Shown here: positions 1 to 6,431 of the stretch, in pieces
How positions within the stretch are numbered: the first letter of the stretch is position 1
Layout: each line of letters starts with the position of its first letter
Assembly (NCBI GenBank): GCA_030536165.1
Contig: JAUNQM010000154.1
Coordinates: 1-6,523 of the forward strand
DNA: 6,523 nt
Direction: 5' to 3'
Source of the DNA: Prevotellaceae bacterium
Lineage (GTDB): Bacteria > Bacteroidota > Bacteroidia > Bacteroidales > Bacteroidaceae
The notes under the pieces: generated by a model
What the model was told of the DNA's origin: nothing
Databases searched by the model: none
The model's input: only the letters and a program-made list of their open reading frames with translations
Program-made: the position numbers and the translations under genes

Positions 1-181
1 TAACACTGGCAATCAGATTGTTATATTTATTTCGACTATTTGACGACCATCCCTATCTAATGTCCGATTTGGGATTATTATACTTTTGTAATCAATTATT
101 TTGGCAAAAAGGTAGGACTATTTTGAGTAAATCGCTCATACGCGTGTGTGCGTATATATTAATAGGTGTAGGCGGAGCGAA
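1..181. other. intergenic region downstream of lptD
   Basis: AT-rich stretch with no convincing reading frame on either strand. It lies after the lptD stop codon. It contains one perfect 6-bp inverted repeat, ATACGC / GCGTAT, at 138-143 and 150-155 with a GTGTGT loop. In the lptD transcript this would fold into a small hairpin 27 nt beyond the stop, but no T-run follows it, so it is a poor candidate for an intrinsic terminator. A lone TACTTTTG at 81-88 fits the Bacteroidetes -7 element on the plus strand but has no -33 partner and no gene behind it. I see nothing else here. Confidence 0.6.
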
Positions 182-3037
182 TTAGTACCACTTAATAGTG
201 TTGCTGTATGAGCTGCGCTTGTCGTATTTGAGCGCGTCGGTAAGTGTTGCGGCGTTGCAACGGAACGAGAAATTATACGAGGTGTATGGCGCGAGCACAA
301 CCGAACATGACATTCCAAAGCAATGCAAGTCGCGTGCAAGAGATGCCGTTGTCATTGAAATCTTGTGGTTTTCGAAGTCGTAACCTGATGTGAAGTTAAT
401 GTTCCATCCCTTTGCAATAGTGATGTTTCCAGAGAAGTTCATGTTCTGCGTGAACTTGTAAGGATAACGCATAGTACTTGTGTTGAACTTGCCGCCAGTA
501 TTCTCACGCATTGTGATACCATAGCTGACACTCAGCGACCACGGCATAGAGAATGTGAGATAACCGTCTTCATCGGTCAATGCCTTTGCCATGTCTGAAC
601 CACGCTGCTTGCGGCCACCGTTCATCACAGGGTCTTCATTAGTGTTTACGTCATCCTCATCGCTTTCACGCTGTGTTTCGTCAATCTGCTCGTCTTTGTT
701 ACGTCCGTGTAACCAGTCGGAAATCTTTTTGAATGTCTGGTTATTGAATGTGTAAGAAAGGTTCTGCGACATTCCTTGGAAACGACCGAAGCGTCCATAG
801 CTGTACTCTGTGCGTTCACCTATGTATGGCTTACCGTTTTCATCCAACTCGTATGCGTAAGTGGCAAATACAGCATTGAGATTAAACGTGTAACTCTTTG
901 AAAGTTTCAGTCGGATTCGAGTGCTGAGGTCACTCAAAGGACGTTTCTCTGCAGCCATGTTATACGACATAGACAAACCGAGTTCATCGATAATGCTTAT
1001 CTTCTTGTATCCAGTTGAGTCTTTGTCGGAGCGGATCTTCATCTCGACATTATTGCCTAAATCAACAGAGATGCTTCCTGTCTTACCCTTACCAGGAACA
1101 CCATAAAGCCCGTTGGAATAAGGAGAATATGATACGAGCGATACGTTTCCGTTGGCATCAGTCTTGGTGTATGTTTCCCAATATCCATAACTTGACGTGC
1201 TGAAGTCAGGTGCGTAGCTATAGCTGACGGATGGTGTGAGTACGTGACGAACAGCAACTATCTTATCGCCGAATATCTTTTTGTTAGGAACGTAGAAGCC
1301 ATACAACTTTGTGTTTGCTGAGATGGAGAAGTTCCAGTTATAAACATTGTTGAATCCATATACCGTGTCACAGACTTCGCGCTGTGCACCTTCATCCCAC
1401 GACCTATTGATTTTATTGCTATACATACGGTCGGTAAAGTTGAACGATGGGCTTACGTTTATGTAGTCGAAGATTGTGAATGAACCTGATATAGGAATGC
1501 TATGTTGCATACCGTTGCGCCAGTCTTTGATGATCGACGCCTTCATTATCTTGTCTTCCTTGCTGGTAATAGAGTTGCTCAACTGTCCTGTGTAAGACAT
1601 CGCAATCTTCTCATACCATCTTTCCTTACCTGCTGCATGCTTGCGACGGAAAGGATAGAAACGGCTGATGGAGATGTTGAGGTCGGGTAGGGTGAGGGCG
1701 ATTGTTGAGTCGCGCATATTCTGTGCAAGGTTGAAGGTTGTGCTCAATGAGAGTCCGATGCTTGAAAAACCTGTGCTGTAGCTGACACTTGATGTACGCG
1801 TACTTTGTGTCATCGACGTAGGGTTGTACATCGAAGTCAGATTGTTTCGCTCGTAGCTTGTTGAAGCAAAGTTGACACTTGCCGACAGTGTGCTGAATGG
1901 GTTTGCCTTTGAGTCTTGACGGTGGCTCCATTGCACCTTGAAGCTTTCAGTCTTTGAGAAGTCTGGCATATTCTTTTCGCCCGTCTGCGAGTTCTGGTAG
2001 CTGAAAAGGAAACTTCCGCTGTATTTGTAACGGCGACGGTAGTTGCTTGAAGCCGTCACGCCCCACGAACCTTTCGTATAGATTTCGCCTATGAGTTTAA
2101 GGTCCATCTTGTCGCTAATGGCGAAGTAGTATCCACCATCGCGAAGATAGAAACCGCGTTCGGTCTCATCGCCGTATGTAGGCATGATGAGTCCGCTTGA
2201 ATAGCTTTTTGTGAATGGGAAGAAACCGTATGGTATGGCAAATGGTATCGGGACATCTGCCACAACCATGTAAGCAGGGCCGAAGAAAACTTCCTTGCCT
2301 GGACGCACTTTCGCACGTGATAGTGCAAGGTAGAAGTCAGGGTGTGCCTTGTCGCAAGTCGTATATGTACCGTGTTTAAGGAATAACTCTCCGTTGTCAG
2401 AACGCTTCGACTCGGCACTGGTGAGGAATCCATCTTGCTGTGCAGTATATACGTTTGAGATAAATCCCTTCTTGGTCTTGAAGTTGAATGATATGGTATC
2501 ACTCTGATACTCATCCTGACCTTGTTTGAAGTCAGGTGCTCCAGTTACGTTTCCTAATGAATCGGTACGACCTAACGCAAATACAGTATTGTTGTCGTTA
2601 TTCATGTTAATGATGTCGCTGGTCAAATCCATGTCTTGGTATTTGACATTGGCGTCACCATAGAGATATGCCATGCCTGTCGCGGCATCATATACTAATG
2701 AGTCAGTACCGGAGTATGTGACTGGTGCTTCGAGAGTGTTGCTTCTTGCACTGTTGATGCTGTCGGCACGAATAGAATCATCGACAGCCTTGTTGTGATG
2801 ATATACCGCCAGCTGGAGACTGTCCATGCTGAGCGTATCGGGTTCTCCTTCGGTAGAAACCGAAATTATGGTATCTGGCAGAATGTTAAGTGAGTCTTCC
2901 CCTTCAGGTGAAGGCATAGCCTTGCTGCCTGTAGCAAAAAATGTTACAGAAAGCAGAACTAACAATAATATGAAAAACTTCTTATCCTTCAAACTCTTGA
3001 TGCCATTGTTTGAATCGTTCGGCAGTATCGCCGCCAA
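182..3037 (-). CDS. lptD: LptD, outer-membrane LPS assembly protein (Bacteroidetes type)
   Basis: Outer-membrane beta-barrel that inserts lipopolysaccharide into the outer leaflet, the last step of the Lpt pathway. The longest reading is 951 aa, near the usual size for this phylum. Seen: a hydrophobic signal peptide at about 17-40 ending SKA; an OstA-like beta-jellyroll from about 106 to 260 (GTDSLVYD, LYGDANVKY, FKTKKGFISN, then GTYTTCDKAHPDFYL at 223-237); and the family-typical GFYLRDGGYYFAISD...LIGEIYTKGSWG at 295-326. A long barrel of alternating aromatic/polar strands follows, ending in Trp-Tyr as outer-membrane barrels do. An acidic loop (ESDEDDVNTNED) interrupts the late barrel. The longest frame starts with TTG at 3037, deep inside the upstream HD gene. 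A better start is TTG at 2992 (codon 16), giving MKDKKFFILLL, a standard signal peptide, and only an 11-bp overlap. The next in-frame ATG (2917) would lose the signal peptide. The family call is firm; the start is not. Confidence 0.93.
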   Translation of the reverse strand: MAAILPNDSNNGIKSLKDKKFFILLLVLLSVTFFATGSKAMPSPEGEDSLNILPDTIISVSTEGEPDTLSMDSLQLAVYHHNKAVDDSIRADSINSARSNTLEAPVTYSGTDSLVYDAATGMAYLYGDANVKYQDMDLTSDIINMNNDNNTVFALGRTDSLGNVTGAPDFKQGQDEYQSDTISFNFKTKKGFISNVYTAQQDGFLTSAESKRSDNGELFLKHGTYTTCDKAHPDFYLALSRAKVRPGKEVFFGPAYMVVADVPIPFAIPYGFFPFTKSYSSGLIMPTYGDETERGFYLRDGGYYFAISDKMDLKLIGEIYTKGSWGVTASSNYRRRYKYSGSFLFSYQNSQTGEKNMPDFSKTESFKVQWSHRQDSKANPFSTLSASVNFASTSYERNNLTSMYNPTSMTQSTRTSSVSYSTGFSSIGLSLSTTFNLAQNMRDSTIALTLPDLNISISRFYPFRRKHAAGKERWYEKIAMSYTGQLSNSITSKEDKIMKASIIKDWRNGMQHSIPISGSFTIFDYINVSPSFNFTDRMYSNKINRSWDEGAQREVCDTVYGFNNVYNWNFSISANTKLYGFYVPNKKIFGDKIVAVRHVLTPSVSYSYAPDFSTSSYGYWETYTKTDANGNVSLVSYSPYSNGLYGVPGKGKTGSISVDLGNNVEMKIRSDKDSTGYKKISIIDELGLSMSYNMAAEKRPLSDLSTRIRLKLSKSYTFNLNAVFATYAYELDENGKPYIGERTEYSYGRFGRFQGMSQNLSYTFNNQTFKKISDWLHGRNKDEQIDETQRESDEDDVNTNEDPVMNGGRKQRGSDMAKALTDEDGYLTFSMPWSLSVSYGITMRENTGGKFNTSTMRYPYKFTQNMNFSGNITIAKGWNINFTSGYDFENHKISMTTASLARDLHCFGMSCSVVLAPYTSYNFSFRCNAATLTDALKYDKRSSYSNTIKWY

Positions 3038-3524
3038 ACTTCAATAAACTATGATAAGCCTCTGCATAAGTTTTACACTTATCAAGTTTTGTTTTTGAGT
3101 AAAACTTGTCTGCATAGCAAATTATTCTTTCCTCAATAGTCTCAGGACAATAGTCCGTATAAGGAGGCAGCGGCAGTTGCATCATTTCTATATGATGTGC
3201 TGGAAGACCTGTGCCTGTATGACGTTCACACACACGTGCATGCATCGGGAACCCTTCTTTACGTAGTATGTCCGCCCCGATGATGCCATGACGTATGTAT
3301 GGTTCTGTGCCGTGGCAGTCTAATGCTTCAGCGTCGCAGGCAAAGATGCCAATGTCGTGAATCATTGCTGCTTCTTCGAGGAAATCACGATCCAGATTAA
3401 GTTCTGGATGTAAATCAGCAATCTGTAGCGCTTTTTGCGCTACAGATTTGCTGTGCTTGAGCAGGATTCTTTTCCGCTCAGTATCTTCAGGATAATATTT
3501 GTCAATTATCTTGTTGAAATCCAT
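2982..3524 (-). CDS. HD-domain phosphohydrolase (HDIG type)
   Basis: A 180-aa soluble metal-dependent phosphohydrolase of the HD superfamily, with no signal peptide or membrane segment. The metal ligands can be read in order: H24 (LLKHS), the H56-D57 pair in MIHDIGIF, which is the HDIG signature, and D139 in CYADKFYSK. H79 (IRHG) and H102 (ERHTGTG) are likely extra ligands, as in the HDIG subgroup. The single small domain has no GGDEF, REC or nucleotidyltransferase partner. Family knowledge allows phosphate-monoester or nucleotide hydrolysis; the substrate cannot be read from the sequence. The ATG at 3524 is the natural start, with no Shine-Dalgarno ahead of it. The gene begins 43 nt after the carboxyltransferase stop and its 3' end overlaps lptD, so coupled expression with lptD is likely. 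An unusually perfect hairpin lies inside codons 26-35. Confidence 0.88.
   Translation of the reverse strand: MDFNKIIDKYYPEDTERKRILLKHSKSVAQKALQIADLHPELNLDRDFLEEAAMIHDIGIFACDAEALDCHGTEPYIRHGIIGADILRKEGFPMHARVCERHTGTGLPAHHIEMMQLPLPPYTDYCPETIEERIICYADKFYSKTKLDKCKTYAEAYHSLLKFGGDTAERFKQWHQEFEG
3420..3448 (-). repeat. perfect 12-bp hairpin inside the HD gene
   Basis: AATCTGTAGCGC (3420-3431) and GCGCTACAGATT (3437-3448) are perfect complements around a 5-base loop, TTTTT on the plus strand and AAAAA in the mRNA. The structure covers codons 26-35 of the HD protein (KSVAQKALQI), about 75 nt after its start codon. Arms this long and exact are unusual inside a coding region. Confidence 0.85.
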
Positions 3525-3530
3525 CTATCA

Positions 3531-3558
3531 ATGTACAATTTACTATGTACAATTTTCT
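3531..3558. repeat. two tandem 14-nt repeats with TGTACA cores
   Basis: ATGTACAATTTACT (3531-3544) is followed directly by ATGTACAATTTTCT (3545-3558), differing at one base. The pair fills most of the 43-nt gap between the carboxyltransferase and the HD gene. Each unit contains the palindrome TGTACA. As I recall, similar TGTACA-rich minisatellite-like tracts are common between genes in Bacteroides and Prevotella; the function is unknown. No terminator is seen in this gap. Confidence 0.7.
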
Positions 3559-3567
3559 TTTTATTCG

Positions 3568-5343
3568 TTACGCTTTTCTTTCTACGTAACCGATAATTTC
3601 ACCTCTATTTACGAAGCCGCCTTGCTTTACGCAAACCTCAACGAGAGTTCCGCCGAGTGCAGCACCGACTTCCTGAGTCTGTCCCCAAGGAGTCTTGATG
3701 AAGCAGAAGAGCTCGTTTGCGTCATACTCGCGACCGATAGAAGGCTGAGTTGTCTGAGTTGCCTCGTCGCTGCCGCCGAATTCCCAGAACAGCTGTCCCT
3801 TGACAGGACTGATGATAGGGTCGGCTTTTGCGTGCTTGATTTCAGCAACCTGCTCTGGAGTGAGTGTAGCGCCGAGTTTCTTGTCCTTTGCAGCCTGAAG
3901 GTCAGCAAGGAAGTTCTTCTTTGCAGCTCCGCTCTTGTAGTTGCGATACTGCTCTGGGTGCATAGCAAGTTCGAAGAGTTCTTCGTTGTCCTTACCGAAG
4001 TCCCAGCCATTCTCCTTCATTTCCTTCTTGAAATCATCAAGAGCGTTAGGAATAAGAGTATGAGGGTCTGCGTCGGTGAATTCCTTGCCCTTTGCCTTTG
4101 CAAGTGCAACAATCTCCTTGTCAATCTTTCCAGGAACCTTGCCGCTCTTGCCGAGAATCATTCCCCACATACTGTCGTCCATCATTGAGAAGCGACCCTT
4201 ACCCTGTGCGAGTGTGAGGAGGTTCATCAATGCGATGTTCTTTACATACTGTGAGAATGGAGTTACCAATGGAGGATAACCTACGCGTGGCCATACGTAT
4301 GCAACTTCGTCGAAGAGCTTTACGAGAATCTCATCTGTTGAGAGTTCAGGTTCGCCCTTAGCTGCGAGAGTCTTGTTGATTACGCCATGAATACCAGCCA
4401 AGTCAGCCATCATTGAACCCATCATACCGCCAGGGAGTCCACATCCGAGAAGGAGTGATGACATAATCTTGTTCTGTGGGTTGATGAAGTATCCGAGCCA
4501 GTCGTCGATGAATTCCTGCGTGAGGCTACGAGCCTGCATGTATGCGTTCATGTTGATGTCGGCAACTTCAAATCCTTCATGCTTCAGCATACTCTGAACA
4601 GAGATGATGTCTGGATGAACCTTACCCCATGACAGAGGTTCGATTGCTGTGTCGATGATGTCAGCACCATTGTTGCAGACTTCGAGTATAGAAGCCATTG
4701 AAAGACCAGGACCGCTATGTCCGTGATATTCAATGATGATTTCTGGATGAGCCTTCTTTATCATCTTTGTCAGCTGACCGAGCATTGCTGGCTGACCGAT
4801 ACCTGCCATGTCCTTCAGAGCGATTTCTTCTGCACCTGCTGCGATGAGTTCTTCAGCGATTGCAGCATAGTATTTAGCTGTGTGGATAGGTGAGTTGGTG
4901 ATACACAGTGTTGCCTGAGGTATCATGCCTGCTGCCTTTGCCCACTTGATGCTTGGGATGATGTTGCGAGTGTCGTTAAGTCCGCAGAAGATACGAGGGA
5001 TGTCAACGCCCTGAGCCTTCTTTACCTTATACATAAGTTCGCGTACATCGTCAGGCACTGGATACATGCGAAGTGCGTTAAGACCGCGGTCGAGCATGTG
5101 AGTCTGTATGCCAACTTCATTGAATGGCTTGCAGAATGCTCTTACTGCGTCGTTAGGGTTCTCACCTGCCAAAAGGTTTACTTGTTCGAAAGCGCCACCG
5201 TTTGTCTCAACTCTTTGGAAACAGCCCATGTCGATGATTGCTGGTGCAACACGCTCTAACTGGTCCTTGCGAGGCTGGAACTTGCCCGATGACTGCCACA
5301 TGTCTCGATAGACGAGACTGAATTGGATTTTTTTCTTTTTCAT
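3568..5343 (-). CDS. pyruvate carboxylase subunit B / oxaloacetate decarboxylase alpha-like carboxyltransferase
   Basis: A 591-aa cytoplasmic enzyme of the biotin-dependent carboxyltransferase family, which moves CO2 between biotin and pyruvate/oxaloacetate. The TIM barrel occupies about 5-300: YRDMWQSS at 12-19 (metal-binding D14 and Q17, matching the family RDxxQS), ALKDMAG at 175-181 with K177 in the position of the carbamylated metal-ligand lysine, and YHGHSGPG at 206-213, where H207 and H209 match the metal-binding HxH. The conserved carboxylase domain follows (LFDEVAYVWPRVGYPPLVTPFSQY, 343-366; ELFELAMHPEQY, 455-466). Residues 509-591 resemble a biotin carboxyl carrier domain (SPVKG... 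GGTLVEVCVKQGGFVNRGEIIGYVE), but the acceptor motif EAMKM is replaced by roughly IKTPW at 549-553, so self-biotinylation is doubtful and a separate carrier protein is probably used. No decarboxylase membrane subunit, carrier or biotin carboxylase gene is adjacent, so direction and acceptor stay open. Start ATG at 5343. Confidence 0.9.
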   Translation of the reverse strand: MKKKKIQFSLVYRDMWQSSGKFQPRKDQLERVAPAIIDMGCFQRVETNGGAFEQVNLLAGENPNDAVRAFCKPFNEVGIQTHMLDRGLNALRMYPVPDDVRELMYKVKKAQGVDIPRIFCGLNDTRNIIPSIKWAKAAGMIPQATLCITNSPIHTAKYYAAIAEELIAAGAEEIALKDMAGIGQPAMLGQLTKMIKKAHPEIIIEYHGHSGPGLSMASILEVCNNGADIIDTAIEPLSWGKVHPDIISVQSMLKHEGFEVADINMNAYMQARSLTQEFIDDWLGYFINPQNKIMSSLLLGCGLPGGMMGSMMADLAGIHGVINKTLAAKGEPELSTDEILVKLFDEVAYVWPRVGYPPLVTPFSQYVKNIALMNLLTLAQGKGRFSMMDDSMWGMILGKSGKVPGKIDKEIVALAKAKGKEFTDADPHTLIPNALDDFKKEMKENGWDFGKDNEELFELAMHPEQYRNYKSGAAKKNFLADLQAAKDKKLGATLTPEQVAEIKHAKADPIISPVKGQLFWEFGGSDEATQTTQPSIGREYDANELFCFIKTPWGQTQEVGAALGGTLVEVCVKQGGFVNRGEIIGYVERKA

Positions 5344-5371
5344 ATAGGTTGATATTAAAAATTCTCAGTAT

Positions 5372-5387
5372 ATCCCCTAAAAGGGAT
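5372..5387. repeat. small inverted repeat at the predicted transcript start
   Basis: ATCCC (5372-5376) and GGGAT (5383-5387) form a perfect 5-bp inverted repeat with a 6-nt spacer. It sits at or just after the predicted start of the carboxyltransferase transcript, so it could be a leader hairpin or a repressor half-site pair. The two arms are among the few GC-rich spots in the intergenic region. Confidence 0.35.
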
Positions 5388-5389
5388 TG

Positions 5390-5419
5390 CAAATTTACAA
5401 AATCTTTCCTTATTAGCAA
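5390..5419 (-). promoter_or_regulatory. promoter of carboxyltransferase-HD-lptD unit
   Basis: On the minus strand TAAATTTG (5397-5390) is an exact match to the Bacteroidetes -7 element TAnnTTTG, and TTG (5419-5417) sits 19 nt upstream as the -33 element, the spacing known for the main sigma factor of this phylum. Transcription would begin near 5384, leaving a leader of about 40 nt before the ATG at 5343. A perfect 8-bp palindrome overlaps the -33 part. Confidence 0.62.
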
Positions 5420-5428
5420 GGCTAATAA
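5410..5428. promoter_or_regulatory. palindrome over the -33 region, possible operator
   Basis: TTATTAGC (5410-5417) and GCTAATAA (5421-5428) are perfect 8-bp inverted repeats around an AAG spacer. The site covers the -33 element of the minus-strand promoter and lies about 75 bp upstream of the plus-strand promoter. It has the symmetry of a dimeric regulator site, but the DNA is AT-rich and no regulator gene is in view, so the role is inferred. Confidence 0.4.
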
Positions 5429-5502
5429 CTAAAAATGTTAGTAGTTTTACTATTTTTTAATTTATTTCTCGTTTTACATATCCGTTTTTCGCTTTTATTT
5501 GC

Positions 5503-5510
5503 TAACTTTG
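5503..5510 (+). promoter_or_regulatory. -7 promoter element of the lipoprotein gene
   Basis: TAACTTTG matches the Bacteroidetes -7 consensus TAnnTTTG exactly and lies 18 nt before the ATG at 5529. No good TTG is found 19-21 nt upstream (the sequence there is TCCG), so the -33 half is weak. The predicted leader is only about 10-14 nt. This element also argues against the alternative start at 5499. Confidence 0.5.
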
Positions 5511-5528
5511 CAAGCAAATGTTTGTTTT

Positions 5529-6272
5529 ATGAATAAGAATACTATATTTGCAACCGTTGCTACGGCACTTTTAATTATAGGCTGCGGAACTAAGCAGCCA
5601 AAGGATATGCAGCAAAATCCTGAAAACGACCCTAATGATGCCACGATATATGGTCTTGCATGTGATTTCAACGATTCCATCATCGAGGTTTTGCCTTACG
5701 ACCTCTCCGACCCAAAGACGTATGACGTGGTAGATGCATGGAAAAACAGGAACATCTACGGCATGCCTAAGACTGGCGACAACGTAGCAATCGTGCTTTC
5801 CGACGACGGCAAATCGGCTCTGAAAATCATCAACCTCGACCAGCTGAAAGGTAAATGGTGCTACATGGAGGTGCCTACGCTGCATCGTCCTGCGTCGATG
5901 GACGACCAGCAGTTTGCCAAACTCGAAGCCTACGTGCGCGATTCGCTGTCCGATTCCGTGCGTGCCGAGAAGTTTACCCCGATAGAATACGGCATATCTA
6001 TAGAAGATAACAATGTGGCTTCTTTCATCGGACACATGAAGACTAACGAAGAAGAATCGGGCTTCCTTCAGGCAGAGTATAGGGCACCGAAGCGTTATAC
6101 GGGGTGGAAAATATTCAACGGCGAACTGATTCTGACGAAAGGAAGAAAGAAGCAGGTCAATGATACCGTTGATTTCAAGATAGTAAAAGAAGACTCGCTC
6201 GTCATCTTCTACAAGGATGGCCCTCAAAGCTATTACCGCAAGAAATCCGACGAAGAACAGGCTGCAAAATAA
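5529..6272 (+). CDS. lipoprotein with lipocalin-like domain, function unknown
   Basis: A 247-aa predicted lipoprotein. The start is put at the ATG at 5529 because it gives a compact signal peptide, MNKNTIFATVATALLIIGC, with lipobox IIGC and lipidated C19. The in-frame ATG at 5499 adds ten residues and lies upstream of and overlapping the promoter's -7 element. The residues after Cys (GTKQPKD) are not the acidic stretch of Bacteroidetes surface-export signals, so it probably faces the periplasm. Residues 38-105 look like a small beta-rich domain (TIYGLACDFNDSIIEVLPYD...IYGMPKTGDNVAIVL). From about 106 (LKGKWCYMEVP) the pattern is lipocalin-like: a KGKW opening, then YGISIEDNNVASFIG, YTGWKIFNGELILT and DTVDFKIVKEDSLVIFYKDG strands, with a charged tail. 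Similar two-part lipoproteins occur in Bacteroides and Prevotella as I recall, without known function. It is a lone gene, divergent from the carboxyltransferase. Confidence 0.78.
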   Translation: MNKNTIFATVATALLIIGCGTKQPKDMQQNPENDPNDATIYGLACDFNDSIIEVLPYDLSDPKTYDVVDAWKNRNIYGMPKTGDNVAIVLSDDGKSALKIINLDQLKGKWCYMEVPTLHRPASMDDQQFAKLEAYVRDSLSDSVRAEKFTPIEYGISIEDNNVASFIGHMKTNEEESGFLQAEYRAPKRYTGWKIFNGELILTKGRKKQVNDTVDFKIVKEDSLVIFYKDGPQSYYRKKSDEEQAAK

Positions 6273-6280
6273 TAATAGAG

Positions 6281-6306
6281 CGCAGAAAGTTTGCATGCGT
6301 TTTTTT
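6281..6306 (+). terminator. possible weak terminator after the lipoprotein gene
   Basis: CGCA (6281-6284) can pair with TGCG (6296-6299), and a run of seven T follows (6300-6306), starting 27 nt after the stop codon. The stem is short with an 11-nt loop. A competing hairpin pairs TGCGT (6296-6300) with ACGCA (6308-6312). The position is right for a terminator but the stem is weak, so this is tentative. Confidence 0.3.
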
Positions 6307-6314
6307 CACGCAGA

Positions 6315-6430
6315 GTGCAACTTGAAAGGCTTGTGCCTTAATATCGTTCTTGTAAAGTTCTGTCGTATGCAAGCATTCGCCATAACTTCACCACCCCGAT
6401 ATAAGTTCTTATAGAACTTTCAAGTTGCAT
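6315..6430. mobile_element. MITE-like element bounded by 13-bp inverted repeats
   Basis: TGCAACTTGAAAG (6316-6328) and CTTTCAAGTTGCA (6417-6429) are perfect inverted repeats bounding about 88 bp that has no open frame of note. CGCAGA occurs directly outside both ends (6309-6314 and 6431-6436), which would be the target duplication if the element runs 6315-6430. CGCAGAG-type units also occur in the flanking repeat, so the duplication could predate any insertion. Inside, AAGTTCT (6403-6409) and AGAACTT (6413-6419) form a second perfect hairpin that shares bases with the right end. It could also be a folded non-coding RNA or REP-like sequence. Confidence 0.4.
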
Positions 6431-6431
6431 C

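Noticed and set aside
81..88. TACTTTTG, a plus-strand -7-like element
   Set aside because: There is no -33 partner at the right distance and no plus-strand gene follows; such 8-mers are expected by chance in AT-rich DNA.
138..155. Hairpin after lptD as a terminator
   Set aside because: The stem is only 6 bp and no T-run follows in the direction of lptD transcription.
2089..2514. 141-aa minus-strand frame inside lptD
   Set aside because: It overlaps the conserved LptD core in another frame, with no start context or domain.
2671..2687. ATGCC / GGCAT inverted repeat inside lptD
   Set aside because: Five base pairs within coding DNA, expected by chance.
3499..4188. 229-aa plus-strand open frame opposite the carboxyltransferase
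   Set aside because: It lies antisense to a clearly conserved enzyme, is leucine/serine/cysteine-rich as expected of a shadow frame, and has no recognisable domain.
5499..5528. Upstream ATG extending the lipoprotein by ten residues
   Set aside because: It would put the start ahead of the -7 promoter element and spoil the compact signal peptide.
5571..6296. 241-aa minus-strand open frame opposite the lipoprotein gene
   Set aside because: The plus-strand frame has a proper lipobox, a promoter element and a domain pattern; the antisense frame has none and a composition typical of a shadow frame.
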